Source of the DNA: Chloroflexota bacterium | GTDB lineage: Bacteria; Chloroflexota; Dehalococcoidia; Dehalococcoidales; RBG-16-60-22 | Direction: 5' to 3' | Assembly (NCBI GenBank): GCA_022574315.1 | Contig: JACZSH010000003.1 | Coordinates: 1 to 32,113 of the forward strand | Length of the DNA stretch: 32,113 nt | In this document: positions 28,074 through 32,113 of the stretch, in pieces | Numbering within the stretch: the stretch's first letter is position 1 | How the letters are laid out: every line of letters begins with the position of its first letter | Translations under genes and position numbers: made by a program | Notes under the pieces: model-generated | Databases searched by the model: none | What the model was told of the DNA's origin: nothing | What the model saw: the letters and a program-made list of their open reading frames with translations, nothing else

Positions 28074-29684
28074 CTACCCCACCGCCTTTTCCATCCCCCG
28101 CTCCAGCTGCCCCGCCTTCACCCCGGAATCAATTATCCCCCAGGGCAGCGCCTGCCCCGTATCCCACCTCTGGTGGGCGTAGTAATCGGCATCCAGCCGG
28201 CATTTCTCCACTGCCTTCCGCCATCCCGCCAGCGTCACCTCTTCGATACTTTCCAGCACCCCGGCCACGCTCCGGTCGCCCCGCGCCAGTACCGCCTGCA
28301 CCTGGCTCCAGGCCGGGCTTTCGCTCTTGACTTTGATTCCTTTGGCGGGCAGGACGCTTTTCAACCGGGAAATACGCCGGTTCAGTGTCTGGAGGCTTGC
28401 CATCGGCAGCCACTGGAAAGGAGTGCCCGCCTTGGGCACGAACGGCGCCACGTTCAGCGTCAGGCGTGTCCCGCTCTGTTTCCGTTCCAGGACTGCCCGG
28501 CTTTCCAGCGTCAGCCGGATTATTTCCTCGATGTCCTCGTCCGTTTCCGAAGGCAGCCCGACCATGAAATAAAGCTTGAGCTGTTTGATTCCCAGCCCCG
28601 CCGCCTTCTCCACCACCCGCCGGACGTCTTCCTCGCCGATGTCTTTCTTGATAACCTGCCGCAGTCGCTCTGAACCGGCCTCCGGGGCGATGGTAATTGT
28701 CCGCGCCCCGCCCCGGGCTATCGCCTCCAGTATCCGGTCGGAGAGACGGTTCACCCGCAGCGAGCTGATGGCGAATTTGGCTCCCATCCGCAGCAAACCG
28801 GTCAGCAGTTCTTCCAGTTGCGGGTGGTCGGATACCGCCGGCCCTACCAGCCCCAACCGAGGGCGGTACTTGAGTCCTTCGGCGGCCGTCTCCAGCAGAC
28901 GGCCCACGGAACGGAAGCGCGCCGGACTGAAAACGGTGCTTACCAGGCAGAACCGGCAGCTCCAGTTGCAGCCGCGCTGCACTTCGATTAAGTACAAATC
29001 ACCCAGCTCGGTGTCCGGCGTCAGGATTACGGAAGTCACCGGGAAATCGTCCAGGTTGGCTACCCGTTGTCGAACCACCGTCCGCCCGTTATACCGGGGG
29101 ACGTAGACGCCGGGTAGTGAAGCCAGCGTTTTCAGAAGCTCGTCCCGCCGTCCGCCGATGCCTTCCTCAAGTACCGGCAGCATCTTTGGCAATATCGCTT
29201 CCGCTTCCCCGATGCACAAGCAGTCGAAAAATGGCGACAGCGGCATCGGGTTCGCCGCCACGCAGGGCCCGCCGGCAATGACCAGCGGGTGGCGCTCGTC
29301 CCGGTCGACGGCGCGCAGAGGTATCCGGCTGGCTTTGAGTATCGACACTACGTTGAAATAGTCGAGTTCGTACGAGATGGAAAAAGCAATCACGGCGAAA
29401 TCGGTCAACCGCCGCCTCGATTCTACGGACAGGACGGCCGGTTTTTTCTCCCCGTTGCCGCCTTCCTGGAAAGCTCTCTCGCACACCACGCTGTCCTCCC
29501 TGTTCAGGAGGCGGTAAACCGCGTGGATGCCCAGGTTGGACATGCCCAGGTAGTAGCTGTTGGGGTAGATAAGGACAATTGGTAACCGGCCGCCCCAGTC
29601 CTTGCGGCAGGCGCCCTCTTCCCGGGGAAGCTCGCCCTGGCGGTACCTGGACCGCCGGGTGATTCTGGTTTTATGCCGAATCAT
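28074..29684 (-). CDS. B12-binding-type radical SAM protein
   Basis: The 536-residue protein has an N-terminal cobalamin-binding-like region (VLIYPNSYYLGMSNLGIHAVYRLLN, then AFSISYELDYFNVVSILK and VIAGGPCVAANP). The radical SAM core has the Fe4S4 ligands Cys239, Cys243 and Cys246 (CNWSCRFC). Core strands include APEAGSERLR and KLYFMVGLPSETDEDI. It resembles the large TIGR03960-type subgroup often encoded next to a shorter radical SAM partner, which is absent here. The substrate is unknown; tRNA, lipid or cofactor modification are all possible. The start overlaps the end of the NYN gene by 14 bases. Confidence 0.88.
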   Translation of the reverse strand: MIRHKTRITRRSRYRQGELPREEGACRKDWGGRLPIVLIYPNSYYLGMSNLGIHAVYRLLNREDSVVCERAFQEGGNGEKKPAVLSVESRRRLTDFAVIAFSISYELDYFNVVSILKASRIPLRAVDRDERHPLVIAGGPCVAANPMPLSPFFDCLCIGEAEAILPKMLPVLEEGIGGRRDELLKTLASLPGVYVPRYNGRTVVRQRVANLDDFPVTSVILTPDTELGDLYLIEVQRGCNWSCRFCLVSTVFSPARFRSVGRLLETAAEGLKYRPRLGLVGPAVSDHPQLEELLTGLLRMGAKFAISSLRVNRLSDRILEAIARGGARTITIAPEAGSERLRQVIKKDIGEEDVRRVVEKAAGLGIKQLKLYFMVGLPSETDEDIEEIIRLTLESRAVLERKQSGTRLTLNVAPFVPKAGTPFQWLPMASLQTLNRRISRLKSVLPAKGIKVKSESPAWSQVQAVLARGDRSVAGVLESIEEVTLAGWRKAVEKCRLDADYYAHQRWDTGQALPWGIIDSGVKAGQLERGMEKAVG

Positions 29685-30225
29685 GGGTTTGCTGGGATTT
29701 CCAGTTTCCTTTAAGGAAGCGGGAGTTTATGGTGATAACCTTGTCGGCGACCCTTCTCAGTTGCTGGGAAGTGGTTTCGCGCCCGAACAAGGCTACCTCA
29801 ACGTGCTTGCCGTTGTCTTTCATTGCCTGCAGGGCGCCGACGAAGTCGTTGTCTCCGGCGACGAGAATAGCCACATCGTAGTTATTCTTGAAGCCGTGGG
29901 TCAGCATGTCCGTGGTCAGTTGTACGTCAATGCCTTTTTCCACCGGCGGTACCGAAGGCCAGTGTGAATAGACCAGCCGTCCCAGGCGTAGCTCACTGTA
30001 AGGAATGGCGTTTACGCCGGCGAAAAAAGTCTGCTGGTGTCGGTAGCGCTCCGGTTCTTCTTTCATACCCACCTTGGCGTTGTAGTAGTAAATCCGGATA
30101 AGTTTGCGCCTGCCCAGCAGCTTGCGGCAGAACCGGCCGATGTCAAGGTCGGTCCTGCCAAAAGTATGTTTCAGTGAATGGTAGAGATTGCTTCCGTCGA
30201 TGAATATCATTACCCTCTCCGCCAT
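29671..30225 (-). CDS. NYN/LabA-type (DUF88) PIN-fold protein
   Basis: NYN-domain proteins have a PIN-like fold and are predicted or shown to be metal-dependent RNases. The 184-residue protein carries the conserved acidic residues: Asp10 in FIDGSNLYHS, Asp100 and Asp106 in KGIDVQLTTDML, Asp125 and Asp127 in VAGDNDFVGAL. The C-terminal ADKVITINSRFL is also typical of LabA-like proteins. AAGGAGG lies before the ATG. It is cotranscribed with the radical SAM gene downstream; the functional link is unclear. RNase activity is inferred from the family. Confidence 0.92.
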   Translation of the reverse strand: MAERVMIFIDGSNLYHSLKHTFGRTDLDIGRFCRKLLGRRKLIRIYYYNAKVGMKEEPERYRHQQTFFAGVNAIPYSELRLGRLVYSHWPSVPPVEKGIDVQLTTDMLTHGFKNNYDVAILVAGDNDFVGALQAMKDNGKHVEVALFGRETTSQQLRRVADKVITINSRFLKGNWKSQQTHDSA

Positions 30226-30266
30226 TTAGCTTACCTCCTTGTCAAGATCGGTCAATGGTTACTCCC

Positions 30267-30295
30267 ATTATAATCCCTTTACCACAAAATTTCGA
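30267..30295 (-). promoter_or_regulatory. Promoter of the NYN-radical SAM operon
   Basis: Minus-strand TCGAAA (30295-30290), 17-base spacer, TATAAT (30272-30267). Good -10, imperfect -35. Confidence 0.65.
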
Positions 30296-30359
30296 CTACC
30301 CTTTACGGAAGCGGCTGGCCGGGGTGTTTAAGAGGGGTTAGGATTCCCTCAACCTCCGT

Positions 30360-30389
30360 TTGCCACTCATTGCACCTGAATGCTATAAT
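30360..30389 (+). promoter_or_regulatory. gatC-gatA promoter
   Basis: TTGCCA (30360-30365), 18-base spacer, TATAAT (30384-30389). The start near 30396 lies upstream of the gatC ATG at 30421 and excludes the earlier in-frame ATG at 30370. Confidence 0.75.
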
Positions 30390-30420
30390 TGGCGCAAGCA
30401 GCATCTCTGGGGGACAGACT

Positions 30421-30708
30421 ATGAAGCTCAGCCGCGAAGAAGTATTGCGTATCGCCCGCCTCGCCCGCCTTGGCCTCGGTGACGACGAGGTGAGCAAACT
30501 CGGCGAACAGCTGTCCAGTATCCTGGAGAACTTCGAGGTACTGAAACAGGTGGACACGGAGAACGTGCCGCCCACTGCCCAGTCGCTCGCGCTCCGTAGC
30601 GTGATGCGTCCTGACGAAGTGACTCCCTCCTTGCCGCCGGACGAAGTCCTGGCCAATGCCCCCCGGAAAGAGGCTGATTGCTTCCGGGTTCGCGCCGTAC
30701 TTGAATAA
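30421..30708 (+). CDS. gatC: Asp/Glu-tRNA(Asn/Gln) amidotransferase subunit C
   Basis: GatC is the small stabilising subunit of the GatCAB amidotransferase, which amidates misacylated Glu-tRNA-Gln or Asp-tRNA-Asn. The 95-residue protein has the typical start KLSREEVLRIARLARLGLGDDEV. The loop follows with VDTENVPPTAQSL, then RPDEVTPSLPPDEVLANAP. ATG at 30421 has GGGGGA upstream. It is followed 24 bases later by gatA. Length is the family norm. Confidence 0.95.
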   Translation: MKLSREEVLRIARLARLGLGDDEVSKLGEQLSSILENFEVLKQVDTENVPPTAQSLALRSVMRPDEVTPSLPPDEVLANAPRKEADCFRVRAVLE

Positions 30709-30732
30709 TATTGACCGGAACATGGGGCAAGT

Positions 30733-32113
30733 TTGACGCTTAACCTTAACTATCTGACCATCCATGAGGCACATGGCCTGTTGAAAAGCCGGCAGCTGTC
30801 CTCCGTCGAGCTGACTAAAGCCTGCCTGGAACGCATCTCGCAGGTCGATGCACAGGTGCGGGCTTTCATTACCGTCACTGAGGAGCCGGCGCTGCAGCAG
30901 GCCCGGCAGGCTGATGAGCGTAACGCCGCCGGCGACAATAATCCCCTCTCCGGCATCCCGGTGCTGGTCAAGGACGTCATCTGCACCCGGGGTGTGCGCA
31001 CCACCTGCGGCTCAAAAATCCTGGAAAACTTTGTTCCCCCCTACAACGCCACCGTCATCGAAAAACTGAACGACTGCGGCGCCGTCATTATCGGCAAGGC
31101 TAACATGGACGAGTTTGCCATGGGTTCTTCCACGGAAAACTCGGCTTTCTTCACCACCCAGAACCCCTGGGACGCCGGCCGCGTGCCCGGCGGTAGCAGT
31201 GGCGGCTCGGCGGCGGCGGTGGCGGCCGGTGAGACCGTCTTTGCCCTCGGCTCGGACACCGGCGGCAGCATCCGCCAGCCCGCCGGATTCTGCAGCGTCG
31301 TCGGCCTGAAACCAACCTATGGCCGGGTAAGCCGCTTCGGCCTGGTTGCCTTCGCCAGCTCCCTTGACCAGATTGGGCCTTTGACTCAGGACGTCACCGA
31401 TTCGGCGCTGGTTTTGAACGCTATCGCCGGCTATGACCGCCGCGATTCCACTTCGATGCCCCACCCCACCCCCGATTACACCCGGTGTTTGTCGGGTGAT
31501 ATTAAAGGGATGCGTATCGGTATCCCCGGCGAGTATTTTGTAGCCGGGATGTCGCCGGAGGTGGCCGCGGCGGTGAAAACCGCCATCGGCAAGCTTGAGG
31601 AGCTTGGTGCCCGCGTCGACTGGGATGTCTCGCTCCCTTCCACTCCTTACGCCCTCGCCGTCTATTACATTATTGCCCCCTCGGAAGCCTCGGCCAATCT
31701 GGCCCGCTATGACGGTGTCAAGTACGGCTTTTCTTATTCGGCGGACACTATGTGGGACTCTATGGAAAAGACCCGCCGCTACGGCTTCGGTGCTGAGGTC
31801 AAGCGGCGCATCATGCTCGGCACCTATGCCCTCTCCGCTGGTTACTATGACGCCTATTACCTCAAGGCGCAGAAAGTCCGCACCCTTATCCGGCGTGAGT
31901 TCGACAGCGCCTTTGAGAAATACGATGCCCTGGTCACCCCCACCTCACCCACCGTTCCTTTTAAGATTGGAGAAAAGGTGGACGACCCTCTGCAGATGTA
32001 TCTGGCCGACGTCTGCACCCTGCCCGTGAATATTGCCGGCCTCCCCGCCGTTTCCATTCCTGCCGGCTTTGTGGATGGCCTGCCCGTTGGCCTCCAGATT
32101 ATCGGTAAACCCT
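30733..32113 (+). CDS. gatA: Asp/Glu-tRNA(Asn/Gln) amidotransferase subunit A (runs off window)
   Basis: GatA is the glutaminase subunit of GatCAB. The visible 460 residues include the whole amidase signature: catalytic Lys80 in LVKDV, cis-Ser in GGSSGGS (about 154-160) and nucleophile Ser179 in [10 protein letters not shown]. The C-terminal [12 protein letters not shown] and [13 protein letters not shown] segments follow. Only about 20 to 30 C-terminal residues are cut off at the right edge. The start is TTG at 30733 with GGGGC upstream; no in-frame ATG is closer. It is in an operon with gatC; gatB is not in the window. Confidence 0.95.
   Translation, partial: MTLNLNYLTIHEAHGLLKSRQLSSVELTKACLERISQVDAQVRAFITVTEEPALQQARQADERNAAGDNNPLSGIPVLVKDVICTRGVRTTCGSKILENFVPPYNATVIEKLNDCGAVIIGKANMDEFAMGSSTENSAFFTTQNPWDAGRVPGGSSGGSAAAVAAGETVFALGSDTGGSIRQPAGFCSVVGLKPTYGRVSRFGLVAFASSLDQIGPLTQDVTDSALVLNAIAGYDRRDSTSMPHPTPDYTRCLSGDIKGMRIGIPGEYFVAGMSPEVAAAVKTAIGKLEELGARVDWDVSLPSTPYALAVYYIIAPSEASANLARYDGVKYGFSYSADTMWDSMEKTRRYGFGAEVKRRIMLGTYALSAGYYDAYYLKAQKVRTLIRREFDSAFEKYDALVTPTSPTVPFKIGEKVDDPLQMYLADVCTLPVNIAGLPAVSIPAGFVDGLPVGLQIIGKP

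Noticed and set aside
28032-28673. 213-codon plus-strand frame
   Set aside because: Antisense to the radical SAM gene, Pro/Arg/His-rich composition typical of a shadow frame, no ribosome binding site.
30370-30420. Upstream in-frame start of gatC
   Set aside because: It overlaps the promoter -10 and adds residues absent from GatC; ATG 30421 has a good ribosome binding site.

Overview
The window looks like chromosomal DNA of an anaerobic Chloroflexota bacterium, most likely of the Dehalococcoidia. This is inferred from gene content and protein character: a PurS-PurS-PurL fusion with a separate PurQ, a T-box-controlled trp operon, GpsA and PlsY with unusual glycine/asparagine motif variants, and moderately high GC with many short GC-rich palindromes. 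No rRNA, tRNA or CRISPR array was seen, and no database search could be run.

Layout. 1-2703 (minus) is the start of a trp operon, trpE-trpG-trpD (trpD runs off the left edge), behind a consensus promoter and a T-box leader with a UGG (Trp) specifier. 2812-3438 (minus) is an AT-richer HicAB toxin-antitoxin pair whose promoter contains a perfect 24-bp palindrome. 3532-4495 (minus) holds a DUF4342 gene, a stand-alone DUF123/GIY-YIG-like gene and an internally deleted histidine-phosphatase remnant. 4521-6214 (minus) is a redox/sulfur-type cluster: ArsR regulator, OsmC, DsrE, then a SHOCT membrane protein. 6243-11379 (plus) carries argF, two membrane proteins of unknown function, der, plsY and gpsA. 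dnaJ (minus, 11441-12520) follows, with a tandem duplication of its first 75 bases directly upstream.

12813-21747 (plus) is a phage-derived particle module. It encodes a Cys-rich HTH protein, portal, coiled-coil scaffold candidate, major capsid protein, decoration protein candidate, several small structural proteins, a head-tail connector candidate, a two-TM protein, a 668-residue tail/hub protein and a 70-residue OB-like protein. No terminase, tape measure, tail tube, integrase or lysin is visible. It starts at a promoter with a near-SOS box in its spacer and ends against a convergent XRE regulator with its own paired operators. This is the best candidate for an undescribed system: a domesticated, possibly gene-transfer-agent-like particle.

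22417-26807 (plus) is yqeY, purL (tandem PurS domains, with a repeat-derived linker) and purQ. 26880-27898 is an AT-rich orphan gene that looks acquired. 28074-30225 (minus) is a B12-binding-type radical SAM protein and a NYN/LabA nuclease-like protein. Divergent from these, gatC and gatA (truncated by the right edge) encode subunits of the tRNA-dependent amidotransferase. Copies of a GC-rich palindromic repeat (REP-like) occur in three gaps and, in frame, inside purL.
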